Below, piece after piece: positions 23,075-30,520 of a DNA stretch of 43,606 nt. Under the pieces are notes generated by a model. That model ran no database searches, was not told the origin of the DNA, and was given only the letters and a program-made list of their open reading frames with translations. Within the stretch, counting starts at the first letter, position 1; each line of letters starts with the position of its first letter. The DNA is from Anaerolinea sp. (GTDB taxonomy: Bacteria; Chloroflexota; Anaerolineae; Anaerolineales; UBA4823), in the NCBI GenBank assembly GCA_020722415.1, contig DYKV01000002.1:15718-59323 (forward strand). Direction: 5' to 3'. The position numbers and the translations under genes were made by a program.

Positions 23075-23947
23075 ATGGTACCGAAGATCACTGATTTTTT
23101 GCTATCACGTGCTGAACAGGTTGCTGAAGACGCAGTGAAAATGCAACTCGATGTTAAGGTTTATCAGGAAATCCGAGCACATCTTCCACGTTTATTTCCG
23201 GCTCCTGATAAAATCATTCTGTGGCCAACAGACGCCTGCGAGGTGCTGTTTGTTTACATGATTAAACCCAAAGAGCAAGCTGAAGCCTTACGAATGGCAA
23301 TTAGTTTAGCGTTTGCAATTAGCAAGGATGGTTGGTATGGTGAATTACAAAAGGAAGACAATACATTTTCTGTCTTTAGTGCCTGCACGATTAATAATCA
23401 CTGTGTATTAATAAAGTTGATCGGGGCAAATTTTGAGGATTATGAATTCAATGTGGAGCAAGATACAGGCACGCGACTTATTGGTCCTGTGCAATGTTCT
23501 AAGTTTGTACCATTCGATATTATCCGGCCTGATGCTTCGGACGATATTCTTATTGAGCATAGTAAGAAAGTTGATTTGACAGCATATTACGCTAAGTATA
23601 AGGCGAAGATTCTTAGTCTTGTTGGTCATAGAATACCGGCTCAGACGCCAGTTCCTGATGATGTTGTTGTAGGAATTGGTACGACGTTTGATTTGGACTT
23701 AGTGTATAATGAGGATAAGAATGGAAGCCTTCGAAAAAGGCTTGATAAGCATCTCGGCTGTCAGGATGGTTGGACATTGCTTGTGCATAAAGCAACTTTT
23801 ACCCAGACTTTGTATAAGATTATTGATGTGGCGTGTGACTCTTGGACTATTAAAGTGCGGGTATCAATTTTGAAGCCGTATCTTGAGGTTGAAAATTTAT
23901 CACTCACCAGTGACAAGCAAGATTATTTATTGTATCAATATAAATGA
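23075..23947 (+). CDS. Hypothetical protein, about 290 residues
   Basis: Starts at the ATG at 23075 (a TTG nine bases earlier is in frame). It opens with a helical segment (LLSRAEQVAEDAVKMQLDVKVYQEIRAHL), then alternating strands such as KIILWPTDACEVLFVYMI and WYGELQKEDNTFSVFSACTI, and a second half with IGTTFDLDLVYNEDK and WTLLVHKATFTQTLYKII. No motif or family was recognised. It overlaps the second ParB-like gene by four bases (ATGA). Confidence 0.65.
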   Translation: MVPKITDFLLSRAEQVAEDAVKMQLDVKVYQEIRAHLPRLFPAPDKIILWPTDACEVLFVYMIKPKEQAEALRMAISLAFAISKDGWYGELQKEDNTFSVFSACTINNHCVLIKLIGANFEDYEFNVEQDTGTRLIGPVQCSKFVPFDIIRPDASDDILIEHSKKVDLTAYYAKYKAKILSLVGHRIPAQTPVPDDVVVGIGTTFDLDLVYNEDKNGSLRKRLDKHLGCQDGWTLLVHKATFTQTLYKIIDVACDSWTIKVRVSILKPYLEVENLSLTSDKQDYLLYQYK

Positions 23948-24720
23948 TCATGACGCAACAAACATTTGACCATATAAAATTTGATCCTAATGTGCCTGTA
24001 GAAAAAATCTACGCAGACCCAGCGTTTAATTGCCGTGGACTATTGGATGCTACGCGATTGATGGAATTGGCTGACAGTATTTCTCTACATGGGTTACAGT
24101 TGCCAATTATGATTCAGCCGTTGGACTTACCTGATCCATTTAAATATCGCATCATCTCTGGGCATCGTCGCTTTTCTGCTTGTACAAAGTTTTTGCATTG
24201 GGTAACAATACCGGCATTGATCAACTTACAACCAATGTCAGACAATGATGCAAAATTTCTCAATCTTGTTGAGAATATCAACCGGCAAGATTTAACGCAG
24301 CTTGAGGCTGCTTATATACTTCAGAATTTTATACAATCAGGTTACTCGGTTCATGAATTGGCAAGCAAAATCAATAAGTCTGTTGGATGGATACAATCAC
24401 AGCTTTCCATTTTATCCTTGTCTCCTGTTATTCAGACTACAGTTATTAAAAAGAGACTTTCAGTAGATGACATTGACTATTTAGCTTCATTGCCAGAATC
24501 TAGTCAGGAACAAGGCTTACAATTTTTGCTTTCGCGCAAACGCAAATATCAGAAAAAGTCAAAAAAGTTACAACAGCGCCCTAAGCTCGCTGATTTACGA
24601 CATATGATGCACTTCTTAATGGATTGTAATTGTGATATTGCTGCCAGGACACTTGCATGGGCACTAGGACTAGTCCCTACAGATGTGTTCAAAAACGAGG
24701 CACGTGCTGCAACCAAATAA
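23944..24720 (+). CDS. ParB-like DNA-binding protein 2
   Basis: This 258-residue protein has the conserved ParB-N boxes: NCRGLLDATRLMELADSISLHGLQLPIMI, YRIISGHRRFSACTKFLHW (GHRR box intact) and FLNLVENINRQDLTQLEAAYILQ, followed by a HTH, VHELASKINKSVGWIQSQLSIL. The GHRR and ENINRQ motifs form the CTP-binding pocket in true ParB proteins. It lacks a recognisable dimerisation tail; instead it ends with RTLAWALGLVPTDVFK, like the ParB-like protein at 10971. I see no ParA gene, so a regulator role is more likely than partition. Confidence 0.85.
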   Translation: MIMTQQTFDHIKFDPNVPVEKIYADPAFNCRGLLDATRLMELADSISLHGLQLPIMIQPLDLPDPFKYRIISGHRRFSACTKFLHWVTIPALINLQPMSDNDAKFLNLVENINRQDLTQLEAAYILQNFIQSGYSVHELASKINKSVGWIQSQLSILSLSPVIQTTVIKKRLSVDDIDYLASLPESSQEQGLQFLLSRKRKYQKKSKKLQQRPKLADLRHMMHFLMDCNCDIAARTLAWALGLVPTDVFKNEARAATK

Positions 24721-24746
24721 AAAGACGTATACTTGGATTAAGTTTA

Positions 24747-27125
24747 ATGCCGGATTCTAAACAGGTATTTCTTGATACTGAAACAGTTGGCCTACATGGT
24801 TTGCCTGTCCTTTTGCAATATGCAATAGAAGATGGCCCTATTATTTTGTATGAGATTTGGAAGCAACCAATAAATGAAACATTACGATTGATTGAGTATC
24901 TTTGTGGCCAACAAATTATTGGTTTCAACTTGGTGTTTGATTGGTGGCATCTTGCAAAGGTTTATACAATCTGGCGGCTCTGTCCAGGTGATTGGATTCC
25001 AGAGCAACATATTAACGAGATTGCCTGTAAAGAACATGAAGGATGCGATGGCCCTTGTATCAAGCCGGTTGCAGCCTGCGACTTGCTTCTACACTCGCGA
25101 CGCGGTCCTTATCAATCTCTTATGGATCGTGAAGATATTCGTATTAAACGAGTTCCTACTGCATTAGCGTATGCGCTTGCACAAGAGTTAGAAAAGCAAA
25201 TCGAGCTAGATGGTATCTACTTTGCTAGGCGAGCAGATAAGGAAGCACCGCGATGGAAGGTTATGGATATTATATCCAAAACTGGTAAAGTTAATCAAGA
25301 CTTCAAGGATGTTGTGTTAAAGTTCAATCCCGCTGGCGGTCTGAAGTTCTTGGCAGAGTATGCATTGAAAATGAAGCCAAAACATTACTTTGGCGATATT
25401 GATTTAGATGATTCATGGAAACCTTATGAATTAGGCTATGCCCCATATTGCACTGCAATTGCACAACCTCCCTCGTGGGAGTGCTATGATGATAGTGGAA
25501 AGATCATTGGTAAGGCGTGGCCAGCATTGATTAGTGAACATATTCGACATTGGCATGAAAATGAAGCAGCGCGCGAATATGCTCGTGATGATGTGATCTA
25601 TACGCGACTTTTGTATAAGCATTTTGGCAGCCCTGTTCCTGGTGATGATGATTCTGAGCTAGCATGTATGGTTGCTGTAGTGCGGTGGCATGGTTTCGAA
25701 ATCAACCGCGATGGTATCGAAAAATTGTTGCAGAAAGCAACAGCTAAGGTTGCACAAGCCCCAATCAATGTAAATCAGCCTCGCGCGGTGCGTCGATACC
25801 TGACGGATGTGATGGATGATTTGGAAGCTATCATTATTGAGGAAAGTACACGTAAACAGAATCTTGAACAAATTGCTCGATGGGTAATTGAAAAGGAAGA
25901 GGTTTGTAGTAAGTGTGGCGGTGATGGATGTTCGCGTTGTAATGGCACCGGCAAGCTACAACCCGGTGTACACCCTGCGGCGATCCGTGCAAAACAGATT
26001 CTTGACATTAAGATTGCTGGCAAGGAGATTGAACTCTATACAAAATTGCTCCGCGCAGGTCGCTTGCACGCTAGCTTCAAAGTCATTGGCACACTATCTT
26101 CTCGTATGTCAGGCAGCGATGGCTTAAATGCCCAGGGCATTAAACATACTAAGGATGTACGCAAGATGTTCCCATTGACATGGGACGATTACGTGTTGTG
26201 TGGTGGCGACTTCGATTCATTCGAAGTTGTTCTTGCAGATGCAGTATTCAATGATCCTGCACTGCGACAAACATTGATGGAAGGTAAGAAAATTCACGCT
26301 TTATTGGGTGTCGAATTATTCCCAGGAAAAAACTATCAGGATATAATTGATTCAGATGGCAAAGAGATTGATTATTATATAAAAGCAAAACAAAGCATGT
26401 TCGGCTTTTTGTATGGTGGTGACTTTAATACTTGGAACCAGAAGTTAGGGATTGATCTCGATCAAGCTAAGAAAGCATTCGATAAGTGGTGTGCAAAGTA
26501 TCCTGGCATTGGTGAAGCACGTATGCGAATTCACGATGCCTTCTGCTCGATGCGTCAGCCAGGTGGCATTGGAACAAAAGTCATATGGCATGAACCAGAT
26601 GACTATGTTGAAACCTTTCTTGGCTTCCGCCGATACTTTACCTTGGAAAACAAAATCTGCAAAGCTCTTTTCAATCTTGCCAATAAACCACCGTCTGCAT
26701 GGCGACAATGTCCAATTAAAGTAGTCAGGCGGGATCGGGTACAGACAGCTGGCGGAGCTGTGGCTTCTGCGTTATACAGTTGTGCATTTCAGATTCAGGC
26801 TGCCAATATGCGGGCTGCCAATAATCACTTAATCCAGTCAGCAGGTGCTCAAATCACAAAGATTGTGCAGAGGAAAATTTGGGATGCACAACCGGCTGGG
26901 ATTCATCCTTGGCATGTGGCTCCAATGAATATCCATGATGAAATTATCTGCGTTACAAGACCGGATATGGTTGACGTAATTGCACAGATAGTGTCTGACA
27001 CAGTTGAATCTTTCCGGGCACAAGTACCCTTGATTGGTATGAAATGGAATCTGGAAATGGAAAATTGGGCAGAAAAGAAAAGTGGAAGCAAACAAATTCA
27101 TATTACTTGGAGAAAATCAACATGA
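24747..27125 (+). CDS. polA: Family A DNA polymerase with 3'-5' exonuclease and zinc insertion
   Basis: I start at the ATG at 24747 (792 residues). The exonuclease has FLDTETVG (D10, E12), GFNLVFD (D65) and EYARDDV (Y278, D282), with over 200 residues inserted between Exo II and III. A CxxC-x4-CxxC cluster (C387, C390, C395, C398) lies in the thumb-like region. The polymerase has motif A GGDFDSFE (D488, E493), motif B KAKQSMFGFLYGG (K548, F552, Y556) and motif C NIHDE. The arginine four residues before the motif B lysine in E. coli Pol I is Tyr here. It is the phage replicase. Its start is 26 bases after the ParB-like gene, and its stop overlaps the next ATG. Confidence 0.93.
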   Translation: MPDSKQVFLDTETVGLHGLPVLLQYAIEDGPIILYEIWKQPINETLRLIEYLCGQQIIGFNLVFDWWHLAKVYTIWRLCPGDWIPEQHINEIACKEHEGCDGPCIKPVAACDLLLHSRRGPYQSLMDREDIRIKRVPTALAYALAQELEKQIELDGIYFARRADKEAPRWKVMDIISKTGKVNQDFKDVVLKFNPAGGLKFLAEYALKMKPKHYFGDIDLDDSWKPYELGYAPYCTAIAQPPSWECYDDSGKIIGKAWPALISEHIRHWHENEAAREYARDDVIYTRLLYKHFGSPVPGDDDSELACMVAVVRWHGFEINRDGIEKLLQKATAKVAQAPINVNQPRAVRRYLTDVMDDLEAIIIEESTRKQNLEQIARWVIEKEEVCSKCGGDGCSRCNGTGKLQPGVHPAAIRAKQILDIKIAGKEIELYTKLLRAGRLHASFKVIGTLSSRMSGSDGLNAQGIKHTKDVRKMFPLTWDDYVLCGGDFDSFEVVLADAVFNDPALRQTLMEGKKIHALLGVELFPGKNYQDIIDSDGKEIDYYIKAKQSMFGFLYGGDFNTWNQKLGIDLDQAKKAFDKWCAKYPGIGEARMRIHDAFCSMRQPGGIGTKVIWHEPDDYVETFLGFRRYFTLENKICKALFNLANKPPSAWRQCPIKVVRRDRVQTAGGAVASALYSCAFQIQAANMRAANNHLIQSAGAQITKIVQRKIWDAQPAGIHPWHVAPMNIHDEIICVTRPDMVDVIAQIVSDTVESFRAQVPLIGMKWNLEMENWAEKKSGSKQIHITWRKST

Positions 27126-27376
27126 AGAATCGAGCCGGAGGCATCACACTACTCAATGCACGTTATACGGCACTCCCACCAACAATCCGAATTGAGTGGG
27201 GGCAACACAAGGATTCAATATATCTTGGCTTAATGTATATAAAAACTCCAGAGCAGCCGCTTTCGGTAATGGGTGGCACAGCCAAGTTTGTACTTCGTAT
27301 GATTGCATTTTCATTTCTCTGGTGGTTTATTTCATTGAATTGGACAACTTATCGTTATTCGGAGAAGACTCGATGA
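27122..27376 (+). CDS. Small hypothetical protein with C-terminal hydrophobic segment
   Basis: 84 residues, starting in an ATGA overlap with the polymerase. A polar beta-like N-terminus (GGITLLNARYTALPPTIRIEW) is followed by VLRMIAFSFLWWFISLNW, a probable single membrane helix near the C-terminus. It overlaps the next gene by four bases. No family recognised. Confidence 0.55.
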   Translation: MKNRAGGITLLNARYTALPPTIRIEWGQHKDSIYLGLMYIKTPEQPLSVMGGTAKFVLRMIAFSFLWWFISLNWTTYRYSEKTR

Positions 27377-27726
27377 TTAACGACACAGCAAAAATCCTGA
27401 CAAAGTTAGCAGCAAATCAAAAGCTGCTCCAACTGATTACATTGATGTACATATCCCAGGAAGATGGCATCGAATTTCCCCTTGACAAATTGGTTGGTGA
27501 TTGGGATAATGCAAAAGCAGGTATGCGGGTCAAAGTGACTTTCACAGACCCGTATAAAGTTGAAGATGGCATCTTGATGGTGTTGCCGGGTTTAGCAGAT
27601 GATCTACTAAAATGGGGTATTGTGTATGTCCCTGATAGTAACCTATACGAAGGGAATCAAACTTGGTATTGCTTGAAATACTTAGCATGTTTATGTGATA
27701 CAATTGAATTGGAGACACTATGGTGA
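27373..27726 (+). CDS. Hypothetical protein, 117 residues
   Basis: Starts at the ATG overlapping the previous stop. It has a helical beginning (AKILTKLAANQKLLQLITLMYISQE), a beta-like middle (AGMRVKVTFTDPYKVEDGILMVLPG) and a C-terminus with WYCLKYLACLCDTIELE. No catalytic or membrane motif. Operon position between polymerase and VRR-NUC is the only clue to function. Confidence 0.55.
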   Translation: MINDTAKILTKLAANQKLLQLITLMYISQEDGIEFPLDKLVGDWDNAKAGMRVKVTFTDPYKVEDGILMVLPGLADDLLKWGIVYVPDSNLYEGNQTWYCLKYLACLCDTIELETLW

Positions 27727-27944
27727 ACATTGAAAATGAAATTACAAAGCTCACTACTCAACAAGTGCGTGCGCTAGCCAGCCAATACAAGCTGGCCGAC
27801 TGGCGCACCGCTGATATTGGCACCATTCGACGCAAATTGATTGTACTTGCAGAAACAACCCCGATTCTTGAAGGTCAGCGGACGTATGAATCTACCAACC
27901 TAGATTTTTGGAGGTTTAGGGACGGTGAACAAACCAAGGATTAG
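27720..27944 (+). CDS. Small hypothetical protein, 74 residues
   Basis: An ATG at 27720 lies inside the end of the previous gene and starts a frame that runs into the VRR-NUC gene. The product is charged and helical (ITKLTTQQVRALASQYKLADWRTADIGTIRRKLIVLAETT), resembling a small SAP- or HTH-like fold. The copy-3 start cassette (27910) lies inside its 3' end, so the cassette is coding here as well. Function unknown. Confidence 0.5.
   Translation: MVNIENEITKLTTQQVRALASQYKLADWRTADIGTIRRKLIVLAETTPILEGQRTYESTNLDFWRFRDGEQTKD
27910..27927 (+). promoter_or_regulatory. Repeated translation-start cassette, copy 3
   Basis: GGAGGTTTAGGGACGGTG ends in the GTG start of the VRR-NUC gene, while also being coding sequence of the upstream gene in another frame. 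A partial copy, GGGACGGTGAAC, reappears at 36729-36740 before the ATG at 36742 but without GGAGG. Confidence 0.7.
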
Positions 27945-28329
27945 AAAAGCTCACGGCCCTGAGTATGGAATTCAGCGAGAGGTAATCCGTTTTCTCCGTA
28001 CTCGCGGCTGGCATGTAGAGCGGTTGGTTGGTTTCGCCTGGCAATATGGGCTTCCAGACCTATTGGCAGTGCATCCAAAGTTTGGTTTACGATTCATTGA
28101 AGTCAAGAATCCAGATGAATATACATTTACTCGTGCTCAAAGAATTAAATTCCCAATTCTTGATTCCTTTGGTATGGGTATTTGGATTATCACAGGGGCA
28201 ACCGATGAAGAATATGACAAGTTGTTTGGTTCCCCCAATTGGCGTGATTACTGGAAACCACAATGGGGAGCCATTAATGTAGACGAGTTGTTAAAACAGA
28301 TTGAAACGGAGGATAATGATGCCGTTTAA
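27925..28329 (+). CDS. VRR-NUC domain nuclease
   Basis: This 134-residue protein has the VRR-NUC form of the PD-(D/E)XK fold: GPEYGIQREVIRFLRTRGW, GLPDLLAVHPKFGLRFIEVKNP (D45, E59, K61) and YTFTRAQRIKFPIL. Stand-alone phage VRR-NUC enzymes cut branched DNA such as Holliday junctions and flaps. The GTG start follows GGAGG of the repeated cassette. It sits downstream of the polymerase and fits recombination-linked replication. Confidence 0.88.
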   Translation: MNKPRIRKAHGPEYGIQREVIRFLRTRGWHVERLVGFAWQYGLPDLLAVHPKFGLRFIEVKNPDEYTFTRAQRIKFPILDSFGMGIWIITGATDEEYDKLFGSPNWRDYWKPQWGAINVDELLKQIETEDNDAV

Positions 28330-28450
28330 GAGTAAAGCTCAACGCAGGTGGATGTACGCTAACAAGCCGGAAATGGCTAAGAAATGGGAGAAACATACAC
28401 CTAAGAGCAAAAAGCTCCCTGAAAAAGTTTCAAAGAAAGGGAAGAAATGA
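28319..28450 (+). CDS. Small basic conserved phage protein, 43 residues
   Basis: An ATG at 28319 lies inside the end of the nuclease gene and opens 43 codons to TGA at 28448. The product starts MPFKSKAQRRWMYANKPEMAK and is very lysine-rich. The FKSKAQRRxMYAxxPEMAxxWxxxTP pattern is familiar from many phages as a small conserved protein of unknown function. GGAG lies 6-7 bases upstream, and its stop overlaps the next start (ATGA). Confidence 0.75.
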   Translation: MPFKSKAQRRWMYANKPEMAKKWEKHTPKSKKLPEKVSKKGKK

Positions 28451-28902
28451 ATCCTTGGTCTTGTATGGGAGTCTCATTTTCTCGTGCCATTGGCATCGAA
28501 TTTGCAGACTTTGTTAAATGTGTCGGGCATAGTGGAGCTGGGGAAGCTAATCATAATGGCTTTCATCCACAGGAATGTATCGACGTTGCTTTACACTATG
28601 GTTTTAGTTGCACGCCTATTCAGCTTTTTGCAGGTATGATCTATGGGCCAGGACAACCCCCAGTTGTGTTATGGTCCAAGGAGGAAGCAACTCGACGGTT
28701 TGAAAAGTATGTCAATAGCACAAAACGAGGCGTTTTCGAAGGTATCCGGCTAAAGGAAGGCAACAAAGGCATTGGTCACGCGGTAGCATTGATTGACGGC
28801 ATGATTTATGATAATGAAACAAAGTACCCGGTAGCCGAGTGTACTGCACACAACTTCCATCCGCAAACATTATGGATTATTAAAAATGAGCAAGTTTTAT
28901 GA
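28447..28902 (+). CDS. Papain-like cysteine peptidase-type protein
   Basis: This 151-residue protein has C6 near the N-terminus (NPWSCMGVSFSRAIG), GFHPQECIDVALHYGF, and GIGHAVALIDGMIYDNE with H111 and D122/N123. Cys near the N-terminus, a GHAV-x-x-x-DG strand and a following D/N is the usual layout of papain-like and C39-like folds. Catalytic competence is plausible but unproven. It lies beside the 43-residue conserved protein and the sigma-like gene. It could also be an inactive member with a binding role. Confidence 0.5.
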   Translation: MNPWSCMGVSFSRAIGIEFADFVKCVGHSGAGEANHNGFHPQECIDVALHYGFSCTPIQLFAGMIYGPGQPPVVLWSKEEATRRFEKYVNSTKRGVFEGIRLKEGNKGIGHAVALIDGMIYDNETKYPVAECTAHNFHPQTLWIIKNEQVL

Positions 28903-29513
28903 TCAGACCGGTAAAATATATTTTCACGTATGATAAACAAAAATTTGCTAATGCCCTGAAAACATCCCTGGATCAAGGATTACCGACAGAGGATTTGTAT
29001 ACACAAGTGCTTGGAATCGGTCAAGAAGTGATTGGGAGATTGTTGCAAGAGAACCCATTGTACGCGAATTATATTGATGATCTTATCAGCGACTTGGATG
29101 AACGCTGTGTTGAACTTGTTCAGCATCTTATGACAAAGCCAAAAAAGTATCCTGTGGCATATATCCGTCGTGCCATTTGGAATAGATTTTTGGATGTTGT
29201 TAACAACACGAAAAGTGTACGAGAGACCCGACAAACAAAAGTTCGGCTAACAAAAAAAAATAAACCAACACTCCAACAAACCCCCTTAAAAAGTGACACC
29301 CGAAGTCATATGCCGGAATATTTGAAAGAAACATGGGAGATACTATGCAAAATAGCAAAAACAGATTTTGAAATTAAAGTTATGAGGTTACGGGCGCAAG
29401 GATATACTAAAATTGAGATTAGTAAGCAGCTTGGTGTACATAGACTAAAAGTATTACGCACGTTGAAGGCGCTTTTAATTCGTTACAAAGACTACATGGA
29501 GAACAAAAAATGA
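28899..29513 (+). CDS. Sigma-factor-like regulator
   Basis: This 204-residue protein has ENPLYANYIDDLISDLDERC and KKYPVAYIRRAIWNRFLDVVNN (about 50-102), which resemble sigma-70 region 2 helices, and a C-terminal HTH, EIKVMRLRAQGYTKIEISKQLGVHRLKVLRTLKALL (about 158-192), like sigma region 4. The linker is basic and polar. Small phage sigma-like proteins redirect host RNA polymerase to middle or late genes. It could also be a simple HTH regulator without core binding. It overlaps both neighbours by four bases. Confidence 0.6.
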   Translation: MIRPVKYIFTYDKQKFANALKTSLDQGLPTEDLYTQVLGIGQEVIGRLLQENPLYANYIDDLISDLDERCVELVQHLMTKPKKYPVAYIRRAIWNRFLDVVNNTKSVRETRQTKVRLTKKNKPTLQQTPLKSDTRSHMPEYLKETWEILCKIAKTDFEIKVMRLRAQGYTKIEISKQLGVHRLKVLRTLKALLIRYKDYMENKK

Positions 29514-29995
29514 GAACAGTAATTTGGTCCGTTGTAGCAGCCTTGACACTATGCATTGTTGTAGTTGATCATTATTCCATCAATATGGCTTTAACAGAAT
29601 TTGAATCAGCCAGAGACTATAATACTGCTGAAATGACTCAAGCCTTTCAGATGCAAGATTCTGTTCGCTTTGCAGCAGTATCACAAGAGGTTGTTCGGAT
29701 GCAGGCACAGCGAATCATTAAACTGGAAAATGCCCTTGAGGAAGCTGGTAAAATTGTACAAGCAACTATAGCAGAGAAAAAACGTGTAGAGCAGGTGCTT
29801 GAAGAGACTGCTAAAACTGTGGCTGAGCTAAATAAAGAAAATGCCGAGCTACAAGCGGAAGTTGACACCCTCGCCCCGGTGTTTGAGGAAAAGGTGCAAG
29901 AGGCAAAGGAGTTACAGAAACAGCTTGCAACAATTCAAAAGACACTTGACAAGTTGACTTCTAGGGTTATTGAAAAATTGGAGAATACTGACTGA
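29510..29995 (+). CDS. Membrane-anchored coiled-coil protein 1
   Basis: This 161-residue protein has an N-terminal membrane helix (VIWSVVAALTLCIVVVDHY), a polar stretch, then a long coiled coil from about residue 55 to the end, rich in Glu, Lys, Leu and Gln. Topology is probably N-in with the coil outside the cytoplasm. Next to another membrane/coiled-coil gene it recalls lysis (spanin or holin-associated) proteins or membrane tethers, but no lipobox is seen. Function not assigned. Confidence 0.6.
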   Translation: MRTVIWSVVAALTLCIVVVDHYSINMALTEFESARDYNTAEMTQAFQMQDSVRFAAVSQEVVRMQAQRIIKLENALEEAGKIVQATIAEKKRVEQVLEETAKTVAELNKENAELQAEVDTLAPVFEEKVQEAKELQKQLATIQKTLDKLTSRVIEKLENTD

Positions 29996-30297
29996 TGAAG
30001 ACTGCCATTATTGCTTTACTAGCTTTCGGGTTGATTGGTCTTGGCACTTGTTTTATTACTTACAAGCGACAAGCCGAGAATACAATTGACCACTATCAGC
30101 AACGAGCACTCAAAATTCGCTTCGAGAAAAATGAGGCACAGCGAAAGATTAACATTCTCATTCAGACGCTCAATGACGTGACAGCTGAGAATGCTTTAAT
30201 TATTCGTCAATTACAGGCCGAGATACAACGACTTCGTCGTGCGGCCCCACCTATATCAAAGCCAAATGGAGTAACCGATGCCCGGTGTCGATATTGA
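29995..30297 (+). CDS. Membrane-anchored coiled-coil protein 2
   Basis: This 100-residue protein has an N-terminal helix (AIIALLAFGLIGLGTCFITY) and then a coil (IRFEKNEAQRKINILIQTLNDVTAENALIIRQLQAEIQRL) ending in a Pro-rich tail. LGTC is not a good lipobox. It shares one base with the stop of the preceding gene and overlaps the next gene by 20 bases. Its plan is like an inner-membrane spanin, but the outer partner is not apparent. Confidence 0.6.
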   Translation: MKTAIIALLAFGLIGLGTCFITYKRQAENTIDHYQQRALKIRFEKNEAQRKINILIQTLNDVTAENALIIRQLQAEIQRLRRAAPPISKPNGVTDARCRY

Positions 30298-30520
30298 AGT
30301 TATCCGTCATGTCTCTGGCAATAAGACGAAACGCATCAAGCTGACAGCCGCACATGTTTTAGAGTATCTAAGGTCCAAACGTGTGCGTCTGCCAGATTCT
30401 TTGCCAGAAGTCTATATTCGTGTTCCACAAGACGGTGAGTATAGTACAGGTGAAAAGATAACTATCGGCGGAAATACATGTATTGAAGTGGTATTTTATG
30501 AGCAAAAGCGAGGCCTCTAA
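30278..30520 (+). CDS. Small hypothetical protein, 80 residues
   Basis: Begins MPGVDIEVIRHVSGNKTKRIKLTAAHVLEYLRSK and has a beta-rich second half (YIRVPQDGEYSTGEKITIGGNTCIEVVFYEQ). No membrane helix or recognised motif. Its start lies in the 3' end of the upstream coiled-coil gene, and its stop overlaps the next ATG by one base (TAATG). Confidence 0.6.
   Translation: MPGVDIEVIRHVSGNKTKRIKLTAAHVLEYLRSKRVRLPDSLPEVYIRVPQDGEYSTGEKITIGGNTCIEVVFYEQKRGL

Noticed and set aside
23944-24720. Plasmid-prophage partition locus
   Set aside because: Only ParB-like proteins are present; no ParA ATPase and no parS-like palindrome was noticed nearby.
29510-30297. Canonical spanin pair
   Set aside because: Both have N-terminal membrane helices and coiled coils, but no outer-membrane lipoprotein box is present (LGTC is not a good lipobox) and no endolysin is adjacent.
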